DNA of 64,000 bases from Selaginella moellendorffii (lineage: Eukaryota; Streptophyta; Lycopodiopsida; Selaginellales; Selaginellaceae): positions 3,843,229 through 3,907,228 of the forward strand of contig NW_003314264.1 of NCBI RefSeq assembly GCF_000143415.4, read 5' to 3'. The position numbers were made by a program, and so were the translations under genes. Positions 23,825 through 37,155 of this stretch are shown here, piece after piece. The notes under the pieces are model-generated. The model saw nothing but the letters and a program-made list of their open reading frames with translations. It had not been told where the DNA came from and did no database searches. Within the stretch, counting starts at the first letter, position 1. Every line of letters begins with the position of its first letter.

Positions 23825-25770
23825 TCAAGAGTAGGAGTGACGTCTATCTCTGCTCGGCTTCTGGGAATGACTTCCTTCGGATGCTTTGGAAAAGGAGTCG
23901 GACTCTTTGGAGCTTCTTCTACTGAACGGGTTGAGGCGATGAAGTCGCCTGGAAACAGTTTGCGCGAGCTTAGCTGAGCTGGTTGTTTTCTCGATGTCCT
24001 GTTTCATGTTGTTGTGACTTTTTTCCAGCTCCGACAGACGCATTCTCATCCGTGCGATCTCTAGCTTGAGCTCGCGGTTCTCCCGTCTCAAGGACGAGTA
24101 GTTGTCTCGGGGAGACATTGCAGCACTCACAGTACCACTTGGTCCACCTCGGCCACCAGAAAAGTGAGACAGGTTCGGGTCGTCCATAAACAACGTGCTT
24201 CCCATTTCCGTTCTTATTCTCACTTGCTCGAAGTAGAGAACCTGAATCGCAAAGTGCGCGGGCAGCCTTTCGTTCTGAGCTGCATGGCAGCATGCTTCTT
24301 GGGACAACTTCTGAGCGCTGAGTAATCTGCAAATTTTCTTCCTCTCCTGCTCACCTAGATTCGGATGTGCCTGGAAGATTCAAACTGAGGCAGTCAGGTA
24401 CTGAAAGGTTTCTTTGAAGCTCCCTTACCTTGAGATAAATGTCTACTGCTCTGTACAGGCCGTCGTCAATCGCTCGGGCATAATCTGGCAAAAGTTCTCC
24501 TATCGCTACGAACTTGTTGACCTTCAAGTTGGCATCTGGCGCAATCTCGGCCAAGTAGCCATCCATCAACTTGGCCACTTTAGAAACTGATGTCTGCGTC
24601 GGCGTAGCAAGACCATCCGACTCGTAAGTAGTTTGAGCCTCAGGCAAGTCATCATTCTCATGCTGCTGTATGAAGTTGGTCAGGATCCGCTGCACTATGT
24701 CAACGTCAAACAGCGTTTCCCCGTTGTAAGAAAAAGATGGCACAAGCAGGTCGTCCAGAGTTGCCTGGTCCAGCTGCAACGCGATTCTCTTCTCTATGTC
24801 TAGCCTGCAAGCGACCGTCGTATCGAGAATGATGGCCGTCCGGAGCAAACCGAACAAGAAGCTGCACGACGCTATGTTCTTCTCTCGAGGTAGCAAGCTG
24901 ACAATTGTCTCGACTAAGATTCTCTGCTCGTGCTCCAGGGCCGCAGTATTTTCCTGGACTTTCATCAAGCCTCGACCGCCAGTCGGAGCTCTATTGAGGC
25001 CCTTCAGCGACTGCTGAGCGTAGTGCATGAGAGTCCCCCAGAGGCTCTCCTCTCGCACGCCTTTGGACTTCATCGCTTCCAGGACCCTCTGGTAGAAATC
25101 TATCCGCAGCAGCGACAGGTCCTCGGCCCACCACTCCGTGAAGGCAGACTTTGGAAGTGTGGCATTCGGCTTGCCTTTGCTGCCCAACCGGCCAGAGCTA
25201 CCGTAGTCCGAGCCGGAGAGGCTGGAAGCTGGCTTCTGATCCTTGCAAGCGATTGACGCGATGGCATCGATGCACCTGGAGACGAGATTGTTGTCCTCGG
25301 CAATCGGGAGGAGCTCCTCGCAGCTGTGCAGCACACACAGAGAATTGGCGAAGCTGGGTAAGACAACCTCGTTGACAAACGCTTCTGTTCTTCCCAGCAA
25401 GTTTCCTTGCCCGTACTCATCCTTCATTTCCAGGTACTCGGCGGCACAGCGCAGCGCAGCCACATTTGCGGTGGTGATCTCGAAGTTGATGCCGTAGCAG
25501 AACTTGGCGGCCAGCTCGAAAGTCTCGGCTCCTCCGGGAACGTCTGGGAACTCGATGCGGGAGAGGTCCATCTCCCGCGCCTCGGCCACCGCCCGCCTGA
25601 TACGCCCGCATCGAGCAACCAAGGGGAACTGCCAAGCCAAGTTCGCTCATTGGTAAGTCCAAGATCTCTGTTTGAGAGAAGTTTCTCACGCTTTCTTTCA
25701 TTACCTTGTGAAGGGAAAAGCTGGTGCCGGCTGCCTCAACTACGACGTCTGTGGGAACGTCTGCGGACAT
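23825..25770 (-). CDS. NPH3/RPT2-like (NRL) BTB-NPH3 protein
   Basis: Member of the NRL family, plasma-membrane-associated adaptors of phototropin signalling and auxin-related growth. Exons are 25770-25705, 25628-24429 and 24370-23825, giving 603 residues. The BTB part contains DVVVEAAGTSFSLHK, FPLVARCGRIRR and FELAAKFCYGINFEITTANV. The NPH3 domain includes WWAEDLSLLRIDFYQRVL, KVAKLMDGYLAEIAPD, VNKFVAIGELLPDYAR and DDGLYRAVDIYLKAHP. A coiled coil (RRENRELKLEIARMRMRLSE) follows. The protein ends in RRHSYS, a C-terminal 14-3-3-type motif. An acceptor-like CAG lies just before the first ATG, so one more 5' exon is possible. Confidence 0.92.
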
Positions 25771-25799
25771 GATCCTGCGCAAATAGGGGGTAAGATTTC

Positions 25800-27359
25800 T
25801 TCTCTTTCTGCTGCCTCTCTACTTCGTACTCACCATTGCCCAGTTCTTTTCTTGTTGTAGGAAGTCCGGGACACCAAGCGTTTGCTCTCCTGTTTCGGCA
25901 TGACGCCCACCATCACCGATCGATCCTCTCAGCACTTGATCATATCAACGAGGGGGAAAGCAATTGGAGACTTCTGGAAGCGTCGAATTGGAATGGGAAA
26001 GAGCGTCCAATGGAAAAGCCGTCACAGCACACGGGCGCCCAGGATCCCCATAGCCAAACCGGCTTACACACACACGGAATCAAAATGTAAGTAGCAGCGC
26101 CTACTTACTTGCTAGAGCGAGCGTTTGCGCGAACAGACGTTGATCTGGAGGATCCGGCGGTGGTCATGCTTGCACGCCAGACGCCGCGCTGCCGTTTATT
26201 CTGGATCTTGGCAATCCAACGGTCGGGGACACGAGTCGGATCCAACGGCCATCATCTCGCGTCGTGTGGCGTTCCAGGCCGCTGATTGGTTCACCTTCTC
26301 TGCTGACAACCGTCCGATGGTAGGCGCTAGAGACAGCGGATTGGTCAATTTACACGGTAACTTGTCGTACATTTCACTGGCAGGCAGGTGAAAAGAAAAT
26401 TTGGAGGAAAGTTTCCGCTGTGACCGAAGTTTTTTGATCCACCGGATTGGATGCTTGACGATCGTATAGTAAATCCTTTGTCTTGCTAACAGCCAGCAGC
26501 CTTTCATCAAAGGTAGAGACTTTGGCCAAAGGCCTTGTAACGCTGCCAGCGCGGCGTCCAGCTCAGCATTTTCGTTGGGTGTCCATGTTATTATGGATGC
26601 GCATGCCCAGATCTGTCTAGTAACGCCCTTCTTTCTACGTAGATAGATGATTTACATGGTTTGTTTGGAACGAGGGGATCTGGAGGAGCCACACTTTGGT
26701 AGGCCATAACTTTTGAAACTCAACATTGGAATCAATCAAATTGGTAGGCCACAACTCTTGAAGCTCAACATTGCGATCAATCAAAAATCACACCTTGGTG
26801 GGCCACACTTGAAACTCAACATTGGAATCAACCAAAACGATCCAAAATCGCAAGTGGCTCTATCTTGTTGGAACATCTGTAGGAAAGTGAATCTTATCTC
26901 GCGAGGGGGAAAAAGAACCTGGTTTGATCGAGTGGCCACGAAATGCAATGCAAGACGTTAGAAAATGGGAAGGACCACCGCAAAAGTTTAATTGAGGAAC
27001 ACGAGTTAGGCGACGAGGATCTATCGGAGAGTTATATGTTTGTAGTTTTGTATGTCTAGAGAGCTCTCCTTAAAGTTTGAGGGGAGATGCCTTTCATTTG
27101 CCACCTTTCTCAGACGCGAACGATATTTCTTTGGCATGTACTGTGGCTACGAGACAAATAGCATGATAGATCCACATAAAGAAACGCTTCACGAGATTAG
27201 CGTCAACTTGGAAAAGATTCGAGCTCTTTTCTGGTATAAGTTTACTTTTCGTTCTAGTTGGAAAGTGTCAAAACTTGCCAGTGCCAACCTTCTCACAAAA
27301 TTTAGGCAGCTCCCTTGAGTTGCTAGCCAGCAGCACGGATCCATTCACCATCCTCAAGC
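25800..27359. other. 1.5-kb intergenic region, no gene supported
   Basis: Lies between the 5' end of the NPH3-like gene and the 3' end of the MYBBP1A-like gene. Only short frames occur and none resembles a known family. It contains the tandem repeat at 26698-26845. Part of it (up to about 26100) may be 5' leader of the NPH3-like gene. Confidence 0.5.
26698..26845 (+). repeat. three-unit tandem repeat
   Basis: Three imperfect copies of a unit of about 45-60 bp, each with TTGGTRGGCCACA and AACTCAACATTGGAATCAA-like words. The second copy contains CTCAACATTGCGATCAATC. Confidence 0.8.
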
Positions 27360-30300
27360 TTATTTTCGCCGATCTTGTGATAGTAAGCTTTCCAGCTTCG
27401 TCTTGGTGGCCTTAGCATTGCCGGAGAAAACGTAGTCATTCAAGGCCGACGATAGCGCCGCGGTGTCCACGAGCTTGGACAGTGGCCGGCCCGGGAAGAG
27501 CACGGGCAGGGCCTCGAGCCAAGCGACGCAGAAGCGCAAGAACGAGGCCTGTTTTGCCTTCTTCAGTGGCTTGGCGAGGTAGAGGATAAGTAGCTCGCTA
27601 AGCAGCGGGAGATGAGGCTCGATATCTCCCGCCATTGACGAAGTCTCGTTTGATCCGGACGGCTTAGAGCCCGACTTGGTGTAGTGCTTGAGAACCGAGG
27701 TCGAGAGCTCCATGGCCTCGGCCTTCTCGTAGTCTGTCCGGCCATCTTTGCACTTGTTGAGTAGCTTTCCAATGGAGACGCCCCGGAGCCAAGGATATCT
27801 CATAGCAGCGTCGCGGAGGAATGACAGCGGTAGCGTGTTCTTCTTCTTCTGAAAGATGTCGTCCAGCGCAGCGAGCATAGTTTTGACAACTTCCTCGTCA
27901 GCCGCACCGCAAGTTGCTTGAGAAACTTTGAGAAGCCAGAAGACAAAACCTTGAGACAAGCCACGGAGCTTTTGGTCTGTGGTTTTTGCGGCCAGAATCA
28001 CCAACTTCTGAAGCAAGTCCTTGACAGCACCCATATCCACCTCAGACCCCTTGGGATAATTCTTGGCTTTGAGAAGTCTGTTTAGAACGCCACCTATCCT
28101 GTCGCTTAACTGCTTGTGCCCGTCTGATAAAGCGTCGAGGTAACTCTGAAAGAGTGTTGGCAAAACCGTCAAAACCGCAACACTCTCGGACTGCTTTTGC
28201 AGAAACGTGTCCAAAAGGCCGAGGACACGAAACTTGAATTGCACTAGCTGTGCCTGTGTGTCCGGCTCGCCACTTCTCTTGGCTTTGAGAATCTGCGCGA
28301 GGTGGACATCCATCCTAAACATGGCGTCGTCATCCATGTCCGAAAGCTCTGCATCGTCCATAGCACCATCGGTCTGCTGTTTACCATCTGTACCACCTGT
28401 TTCTGGATCTTCTTCCGGATCACTGACTTCACTGGCTTCGTTGTCCGTAACTTCTTCTACACTGAGAACGTCTTCGTCGTCATCAACTTGAATATCAAAC
28501 AGTGGCTCCTGTCGAGTATGGCCAGTTTGCTTGCTGATCACCTTGAGCAAGCTACTTAAGCCAGAAGAGGTGATTTCGCCACAAAACAATCCGAACATCT
28601 GAAATAAACAAACACAAGAAGTGAATATCGTCATACACAGTTACAATGGTTACCTGCTCAGCGGCAGCACGGATTGGCGCCGGAGACTGCGAGAGTACTG
28701 AAAGAATTATATCAAGAAGCACATCCCCCATTGATGGTGCCTCTTCCTCGTCCTCCATCTCATCGCTAGAAACGTCGACAACCTTCCCGAATGCCTTGTT
28801 ACAGCAAATAAGTAGCTCGTTAACGATATCATCCATAGAACCAGGTTCGAGGTGCGACTGAATAAATAGCTGCGACAAGAAGCTCCGCATGGCTTCCAAC
28901 TTCTTATTGCGACTTTCTTCCTTCTTGATCTACAAGAAAAAGAGAAAGAAAAAAGTTGAGTTAAATCGCATGAAACAGATCTTACCGCAGATGAAATCTG
29001 AAAAATAGCATCTCTTAGACTGCGTTGTACGGTTCCCTTGTCTGGTTTCTTCCAGGCATTCCGAAAGAACTCAACAATATCGTAGCTCAAGTCTTCGTGA
29101 ACGTCGTCGTCCTTCGAGCGAGGACTCTTCTCCGAAAGTAAGGATCGGAGCTTTCCAATATACTCATCCTTCTCAGCATTGGATACGTCCCCAGAAGCAC
29201 ACTTTATAAGAGCCTTGACTTTATCAGTGTTCACCGCGTCACTGTTCAGAAATATATGAGCGGCAAGAAACCTCGTAACCTCCTTTGCCGCGGACATCGA
29301 CTTTGATACCGATATGGCTTGCTTGGAAAAGCTGCACATCAGTTCAACCATCCAGATTTTCTTGCTAGCCACCATTCTCTGTGCATCATCTGACTCGTCT
29401 GTGGCATTGATAGCGTCACTGACAAAAAGGCGTTGGAAGTTCTGAATAGCGAGAAGGCAGCTCTCTTCGCTGATAACTTTTCCCAATAGTTGTTTCACCG
29501 TAGAGCTCTTTGTCAGATGATCAAACTTTCCGGAGCTGCTCTGCTGTAAGAAGCCAATCGTCAGAACCAACCTGTCTTGGTCTTCTTCAGCCCATGCGGA
29601 TAAATCGGACACGAACTGCTGAGCGGCACTATGGAGAACGTTGTCCTGTCCTGATAGAATGTCGAGTAGACAGCGTCCGAACGAAGCAGATAAGATGATG
29701 GGAGTGCAGGATATCGGCAGCTTCGAAAGGAAGAGTAGCACTAGCCGCATTGCTAAAAACTTCCGTTCGTGAGATGAATCCAAGAGGCTCTCATCCACCA
29801 CTCTAGTCCAAAAGGTTATCAAACTGTGTTCCTTGGAAGCCAAGTTGTTCTTCTGCTTACTCTTCTTTTGGCGGGTTCGAACAAGCCCTTGATCCAAAAA
29901 TATGTCCGCCAGAGCATTCCAGACTAGATGTAGTCGAGGATGGCTCGAAGAAGACTCCTGCAACATAGAACGTTAATTTATCGATCAATATTCATGCCTA
30001 GAACGCACCTTTAAGTACGGGATGAGAACGTCCAGATGTGAGGCCTGGACCAAGTGCTCCAGAGATCCGGACTTGGGTAACATACGGCATTTTGAAGAAA
30101 GAGAGTCTGGTAATTTTCGCCACAGCTTCAAGGCAACAAGTAGCGCATCGGCCCCTCCAACTTCGGGACTAGCATTCAACCACTCTAGAAAATTCGGTAG
30201 TGTAAAAACTGATTTTTGTAGAGAAGACGAGGCAAGCTGCATATCAGAAGTGTTAGATTATAAACAAGCTGATATTGTCCATGCTGTACTTACTCTCTCG

Positions 30301-31206
30301 GACAGGTCCAAAAAGATGGAAGCAGCTGGTTCTCGAAGAAACGTTTTCTTAAATCCAAGAGTCAGGAGGTTTTCTGCGACGTGCTTGGCAAGCTTTTGTT
30401 GCTCCTCCGTCATGCCGTTTTGAATCAATCGATCAGCTCGAACAATCGAAGCATAAGCAAAAAGCCTCCCCAACAGCCCATCCTTGATATCCTGCAAGAA
30501 TCACAGCGCTATATATGAGAAGTAAAAGAAGACTATAACAAAAACGCAGACCTGTCCCTTCATCACGGAAGATACTTCTATTTCCTTGTCAATAAGATTG
30601 AGAACCATATCACCGGTTATAGAAGGCAATGCATGAATGGCAGTAGAGAGCGCCGCGGCAAATCCTTGCCTAGCACACTAAAAATCACACCACGCTGAGA
30701 AAGAAGAGAGACAAACCAAGAAGTAGAAAGCAAACCTGGTTAGAAGATCCGACTCCTCGAACAAGCCTTGGAAGCGCATACTGGAGCTCCGGAGCACACG
30801 ACTTGAGCGCACCACCACTGTGCTCCTCTCCGAGAAGAATCCTCTCGGCACCACTCTCAACTCTTCCATCGACCGCCTCAAACGTCTGCTGAGCGGCTTG
30901 GAGCTCTCTCACCAGTGCCAATGCCGCTGCCTGTCTCTCCGCCGGATCCAAAGAAGGGAGCTTCCAATAGACTTCCAGCCCTGTCAGCTCAATCGCCTCA
31001 GCGCCGAGCTTCCTCCTCTTAGTTTTCGGCAAATCCAGCCGCTCCTCGCCCGGATTGCCCGACGATGGATCATCCGGAGACGGATTATCAACATTTACCT
31101 CCGGCGCCCTGGATTTCTTCTTCTTCCGCCTCTGCTGCGGCGGCTCTGGCGATGGATCGACCATTTCTACATCGATCTTCTTCTTTTTCTTCTCCCCCGT
31201 CGCCAT
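27360..31206 (-). CDS. MYBBP1A/Pol5-like nucleolar protein
   Basis: Homologue of yeast Pol5 and animal MYBBP1A (DNA polymerase phi family). Despite the name these are HEAT-like nucleolar proteins acting in rRNA production and ribosome assembly. Exons are 31206-30736, 30677-30552, 30491-30294, 30236-30009, 29957-28986, 28929-28654 and 28598-27360 (1169 residues). The N-terminus is strongly basic (MATGEKKKKKIDVEM and QQRRKKKKSRAPEV), a likely nucleolar signal. Helical repeats follow, then a central acidic tract (DDEDVLSVEEVTDNEASE) typical of the family, and a helical C-terminal part with LRGLSQGFVFWLLKVS. Assignment rests on overall layout and recognisable blocks, not on a single catalytic motif. 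Confidence 0.82.
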
Positions 31207-31616
31207 GGCAGCTGGGTTTTAGCGTTTAGGGTTAGGGTTCATATGGAAATATGGCTAACGGAATGTGCATAGAGATATTCCGTCCTCGTAAAACAAACCC
31301 TTGCATTTTGCGGTTGCCCTAAATTTTCGCAAGGCGGGAGGAGGGAGTGGAAGCGAAGGCGGGAGGCTTCTCCGCGCCACTAGCGCAAGGTACGCTGTTG
31401 AAGATCTCGGGGGTGGAAATTCTCGAGCCAAGGCGCCAGCGCTTTGATCTTCGCGGTTTCTTGGAGCGCAATGGTGTAGTCGGGGACAGGCCTGGGAAAT
31501 ATGAAGAAAAGAAGGCGATTGGAGTAGTGCTGGATGCTACATTGGTGTGGATCATGCTTGCCGCTGGCGAGCGTGAGCAGAGAGCTGGATGGGGAGTTTA
31601 GAATTTCGGCTAGACA
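31207..31616. promoter_or_regulatory. 410-bp divergent region between MYBBP1A-like and CLASP genes
   Basis: The two start codons face away from each other across 410 bp. The MYBBP1A side carries TTTAGGGTTAGGGTTC at about 31225-31240, a telo-box-like motif common near ribosome-biogenesis genes. Confidence 0.55.
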
Positions 31617-34600
31617 ATGGAGGACGCTATACAGCAGCTGTGTGCGAAGGACACCAAGGAGAGGATGGCCGGGGTGGAAAGGTTGCAAACGCTTCTAGAG
31701 AATAGCCGGAAGGGCCTGTCGGTGACGGAAGCTAGCCATCTTGTGGACGCTACGTTGGGTCTTCTCAAGGACAACAACTTTAAAGTATGCCAGGGAGCTT
31801 TGCAAGCGCTGGCTCTGGCCGCGGCACTCGCGGGCGAGCACTTGAAGTTCCATTTCAACGCTCTCTTGCCGGCGGTCGTGGAAAGGCTCGGAGATGGAAA
31901 ACAGCCCGTGAGAGATGCTGCGCGACGGTTGCTGCTCGCGCTCATGGAGGTACGAGAAAAGAAAGATGGAAGTCTGTCATTCACCCTGTGGTGTTTTTAG
32001 ATATCATCTCCGTCGACGATCGTTGAGCGCTCTGGGAATTGTGCGTGGACGCACAAGAACTGGCGGGTGCGGGAGGAATTTGCTCGCACCGCTGCTTCTG
32101 CTATCAACTTGTTCTCTGCGAATGAGCTTCAAAGGCTTCTACTTCCGCCGGTACTATGGCTTTGCCACTTGTCTTCTTAATGAAGCGAATTTTTCTTATT
32201 ACAGATCTTGCCCTTGTTGGAAGACTCAAATACGAGCGTGAGAGAGGCAGCTATGATGTGTGTAGAGGTATGTTTGAAAGTTTTGGAACTCTGTGATTTA
32301 TATAATTGCCTACAGGAAATGTATCGGCAAGGTGGTATACAGTTCAAAGAGGAGCTGCAACGCCATTCTCTACGAGCCAGTCAGGTTAGTGATTGTATAT
32401 GAAGTGAAGTGGAGTTCTTATAATTTGTTGTTTTTTTTTTTTTTTTCCGCAGCTCAAGGATATTTTGTCTAGATTTGACAAAATAGTTATCAAGACGCAA
32501 AATCTTTCGTTGGCGCCGGAGCCCAAACACTCCTCAACTGGAAATCGCCGAAATAGTCCGAAAGCAAAGTCTTCCCTTGAGATTCCCAGTACTGGTAAGG
32601 TATTCTTGCTGTTGTCCTGCTGCGAAGACAAAATTTGCCTTCATGCAGTTGAAGCTGAAGCGAGTGATAAACCGGTGGAACCTATTCGAGTTTCTTCTGA
32701 CAGAGATTTGGCAAAAGAAATAGAAAAGGTAGCCAGCATGCTTACTCCAGAGCGAGACTGGTCTGTCCGCATAGCGGCCATGCAACGGGTGGAGGGACTT
32801 GTTGCTGGAGGTTTGTATTTGTGTACTGAAAGCTTGTATTTTTTTTTTCTAATGTTTTAGTTCAGGTGCTGTGGAGCATATGTGTTTTCCATCTCTCCTC
32901 AAACAGCTCGTTGGGCCTCTTTCTCTCCAGTTATCTGACAGGCGGTCTAGCATAGTTAAACAGGTATCACAAGCGTGAGCCTGAAACACGTTTGATTTCT
33001 AATCTCGAGCGAACTGCAGGCATGTCATCTGATGAATCTCTTGTCCAAGAATTTGCTGTCCGACTTCGAAGCTATAGCGGAGGCCATTATACCGGTATTT
33101 TGTCTGCTATTGAGATATAGAGATTACAACCCGGTTCTTTTCTTTTTACAGGTTTTATTTAAGCTGGTTGTTATAACAGTATTGGTGATAGCTGAATCCG
33201 CTGACAATTGCATCAAAACGGTTTGCTTGCAAAATGGGCTATCAATTCGATAATGTTTCTCGGATATTGCAGATGCTTCGGAATTGTAGAGTGGCTCGTG
33301 TACTTCCTCGTATTGTTGACTCTGCAAAAAATGATCGGAATGCCACTCTAAGAATGAGGTATATGGTCGTAAAACATACTTCTTTTGGGTCTGAAACACT
33401 TCTTTTCAAGGTGTTGTGAATATGCGTTGGTAGTGTTAGAACGATGGGCGGATTCTCCTGAAATACACCGGGCAGCTGACTTGTTTGAGGATTTGATAAG
33501 ATATTGCGTTGGGGATGCCATGAGCGAGGTTCGTGTAATAAGTTCTTCGCAAGAAGTTTAAACCTGTATAATTGTTCTGTACAGGTTAGATCCATGGCAA
33601 GGTCTTGCTATCGGCGCTTTGCAAAAACATGGCCTGACCGTTCTCGTCGACTGTTTTCAACATTTGATCCTGTCATCCAGAAAGTATACCTGAATTTCTT
33701 GCACTCTTTTCTATATTATCTTCTATTTTGCAGCTGCTTAACGAAGAGGATGGCAGCGTCCCGAAACGGTATACTTCTCCTACTCGCGAAAGAGGCCATC
33801 ATCTGAGAAATTCGGCTTCCGTAACTGTAAATACAGTCGTGCCGCCGCCAACAACGCAGCTGGATAGGAGCGTCAACTCTTCGACGTCGGGAAATTTTCT
33901 CAATCATAGAAGATCCGCGGAACAACTTGCCGAACGTAATTTAGAGAATGTTCTCCAAGCTAGTCAACAACAAGTAAATGCCATCGAGACGATGCTTAAA
34001 GGTATGGACGTTCCTGATAAGGCGGTGGTTTCAACTACGGCTCGATTAATTGGAAAGGATCCAGGTAGTTTTCTGTTCCTGAGTGATGTTATCCTAATGA
34101 TATTTTGATTTGCAGTCGGTGGAAGTTACCGAAAAATTCACGCTCCTGGACGTGTTAATGTGGATCCTCCGTCTGCCCGGGATCCACCCCATCCCGCATC
34201 TGCGCCAGCAGCAAATATCGTTAGTAATCGGGCACCGTCCTTGCCATCCAATTTCCGTGGGGGTCTGAGTTGTCCTTCCGAAGCTTTGCAGCAGTCCTTT
34301 ACGGATCATGGAAGATCAGCGAGGGAAACCAGTGGAAACGTTGCAAAGAGAGTGCCGATGACCACTGAAAGATCGAGTCAAACTTTGTCCGGCGAGCCTA
34401 TTGACGTGAAGGGGCCGAAGCGCATTCTAAGGACTGAACCTGTGCAAGAAGGCATACCGGGTTTCCAGCGACCTCTCATGCGCAGCTTGATATCTGGGAA
34501 GTCTTCGGTGAGCAGTAGAAGCAGTGTCGAAGAGGCTCAAGCGTCATACTCAGAACCTTTCACCTGCTTGGACGGGCTTATGTCACTGAACGACGCGTTA

Positions 34601-36896
34601 ACGGAGGGCCTTAGCATGAACGCGGACTGGTCAGCTAGAGTTGCAGGCTTTACATATCTTCGGAAGCTTCTACAGCAAGGACCAAAGGGGCTACATGACG
34701 TGAATCAGAACTTTGAGAAGGTTATGAAACTGTTTTACGAGCATCTCGACGATCCGCACCACAAAGTTGCACAGGCAGCCTTGTCAACACTGGCCGAAGT
34801 CGTACCTCCTTGCAGAAAGCCTTTTGAGGCTTACTTGGAGAGAATCCTTCCTCGAGTTTTCGCGAGACTTATAGACGGTAAAGAAGCTATCCGCCAGCTT
34901 GGTACGTCAGCTTTGGAGATCATCGGCAACATATATTCGATCGACTCGCTACTTCCGGCCTTGTTAAGGTCACTGGACGAGCAGCGTTCTCCCAAGGCAA
35001 AGATGGCTGTCGTTGAGTTTGCGATTGCCGCTTTTGCAAAGCTGGCTCTCAACGGTGAGGCTCCTGGAGGCAGTGGTATGCTCAAACTCTGGCTTGGAAA
35101 ACTAGCTCCTCTTGCGAACGATAAGAACCCCAAGCTAAAAGAGACGGCTGTTACTGGCATTATCTCCGTTTATTCACACTTCGACTCCGCGACGGTCTTA
35201 AATTTCATCTTGGGACTGTCGGTTGAAGACCAAAGTATTTTACGACGAGCCTTGAAGCAGTACACTCCGAGAATCGAAGTCGATCTTATGACATACCTGC
35301 AAAACAGAAGCCAAAGAGCAAGGTTCAAGACGGCAACCGACCATGACGAGCTTCCAACGCCTTCGGAAGATAACTCTGCCGGAATGCAAGTGAAAAACTC
35401 AAAGGTTCAGCCAGTGAACAACGAAGGTAATGGTTTGAAGCGGAATTCCATGCACTCGGACAGGCTGGGTGACTTCGAGCCAGGCAAGCTTTTCCACTCG
35501 GACTACGACATGTATGTCAGTACTGAAGATCCAATAGGTCATGCTCGGGAGGTGCACCATGTGGACACAACGAGTCCGGACAAGTCTGTTCGAAACAGCG
35601 ACGCAAGGAGCATTCCGCTTAATCCGATGGGATTTGTGGACTCTCGGATGGTTCCTTCTTCGACAGTTGATCAGGATGTCTACAAAACTCATACCACCGG
35701 GTATGAGTATTTGTACGAAGAATTGCACCGTAAGCCGCACAGGGGGACACATCTAGATACTGGCCCAGGCAGACTGCTGCAAAAGGTAAAGTAAACATTA
35801 CACAGTGACGTGACTGATTTCTCTCCTGCATTGACAGCTCTTAAACTGGATGGAAGTACCCGTTTATGAAAAACGCGAAGCCTTTCAGGAGCTTTTGCAG
35901 TTGCTGCGCTCAAACGACTTTACTCTTTGGTCGCAGGTTTTATACACCTCTGTTTTTCAGCTTCGGTGCTAAACTTCTTGTCCTTGTGTGCAGTATCCGA
36001 ACCAGATATTGTCAATGATACTGGAGGCTTTCGATGACCCCGACTCACAATTGAGGGAGATATCGCTAACAGCGATATCCGAGATTGTCACTATTCAGGT
36101 GCGGCAGATCCTGTCTATGCTTCGTACGTGACATCTTGTTTACCTGATTTGTTTTCCAGAAAGCGCTGATAGAGAACAGCACCGAAATCATCCTAGAGAA
36201 ACTTATACATGCCACGAAAGATCTGTCAGTAAAGGTAAGGTCGTGGCCATGTTCATGCCAGCGCCAGCTTGACTGTAAAACTTACAGGTTTCTACCATCG
36301 CTGACCGTTCTTTGAGCGCCGTGCTATCCCAATGTAATCCTCAACGGTGTCTTGGTGTAAGTGTTCTCATCCATTGTTTCAAAACTCTTGAAAGACTTTC
36401 TAGCAGGTTGTGATGCCTCTTTTGGTTAGTGACGATGATAAGACTCTTGTCACTTGCATTAGCTGCCTGACAAAGGTAAAGCCGGAATATGTATATACGA
36501 TTAACAGACACTGTCCATGCAGCTTGTCACTCGACTTCCTCAAGAGGAGCTCATGGCACAACTCCCGTCTTTCTTGCCAGCATTGTTTGATGCTTTTGGC
36601 AATCAAAACGCCGATGTTCGAAAGGTGATTTCATTTATTTTGTGTCATTCGTTTCTAACAAGAGTGTGGAAACTTGCAGACCGTCGTCTTCTGCTTAGTT
36701 GATATTTACATCGTACTTGGGAAAGCCTTTGTTCCGTACCTCGGAAGCCTCAGTAGCACCCAGCTACGACTTGTAACAATTTACGCGAACCGCATATCAC
36801 AGGTGAGATTTCACTTTGTGCATTGCTTCTCGAGCTTTTCGTGTTCTTGCTCGTGCATTCCAGGCCAGAACTGGCGCAACTTTGGACACACAATAA
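31617..36896 (+). CDS. CLASP: CLASP microtubule-associated protein
   Basis: Homologue of plant CLASP, a TOG/HEAT-repeat protein that stabilises cortical microtubules and links them to cell division and growth. About 18-20 exons run from MEDAIQQLCAKDTKERMAGV (31617) to a short last exon ending at 36896. The first TOG array has LKDNNFKVCQGALQALALAA and GDGKQPVRDAARRLLLALME. The next has the block containing PERDWSVRIAAMQRVEGLVA and VITVLVIAESADNCIKT. A serine-rich linker (33.7-34.5 kb) precedes a large exon (about 34115-35786) with the third TOG: KVMKLFYEHLDDPHHKVAQA, LLPALLRSLDEQRSPKAKM and QYTPRIEVDLMTYLQN. The C-terminal TOG-like part includes TVVFCLVDIYIVLGKAF. Many internal exon borders are approximate. 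Confidence 0.94.
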
Positions 36897-37155
36897 CGAC
36901 TGGCAAACCCAGTCAATCTGTCATCATGTACAGTAACGTGTAACAACACTGACCAAGCCTTCAATTTTTGCAATGAACGTACGTCTTCACGCTTGTTTTT
37001 GGAAGTTCCTCTTGCAGATCTATTCTAAACCATTGCTCAAAGAGAATAAGCTACAAAACTATTCTTCAAGCTGATACGAATTCTTGATCACAATGGTGCC
37101 GGTCTGATTGATGATATACCAGAACAGTAAGTAACTCTTGATTTACTTTTAGAGC
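36897..37155. other. intergenic region between CLASP and CAD-like genes
   Basis: Convergent 3' ends of the two genes. No feature was recognised beyond possible 3' untranslated sequence. Confidence 0.5.

Noticed and set aside
31319-31610. Plus-strand frame of 84 codons before CLASP
   Set aside because: Lies in the divergent 5' region and has no recognisable domain; CLASP clearly starts at 31617.
36960-37140. Extra CLASP exon after the stop
   Set aside because: The short last exon already ends in a stop at 36896 that fits the family's C-terminus; downstream sequence lacks coding character.
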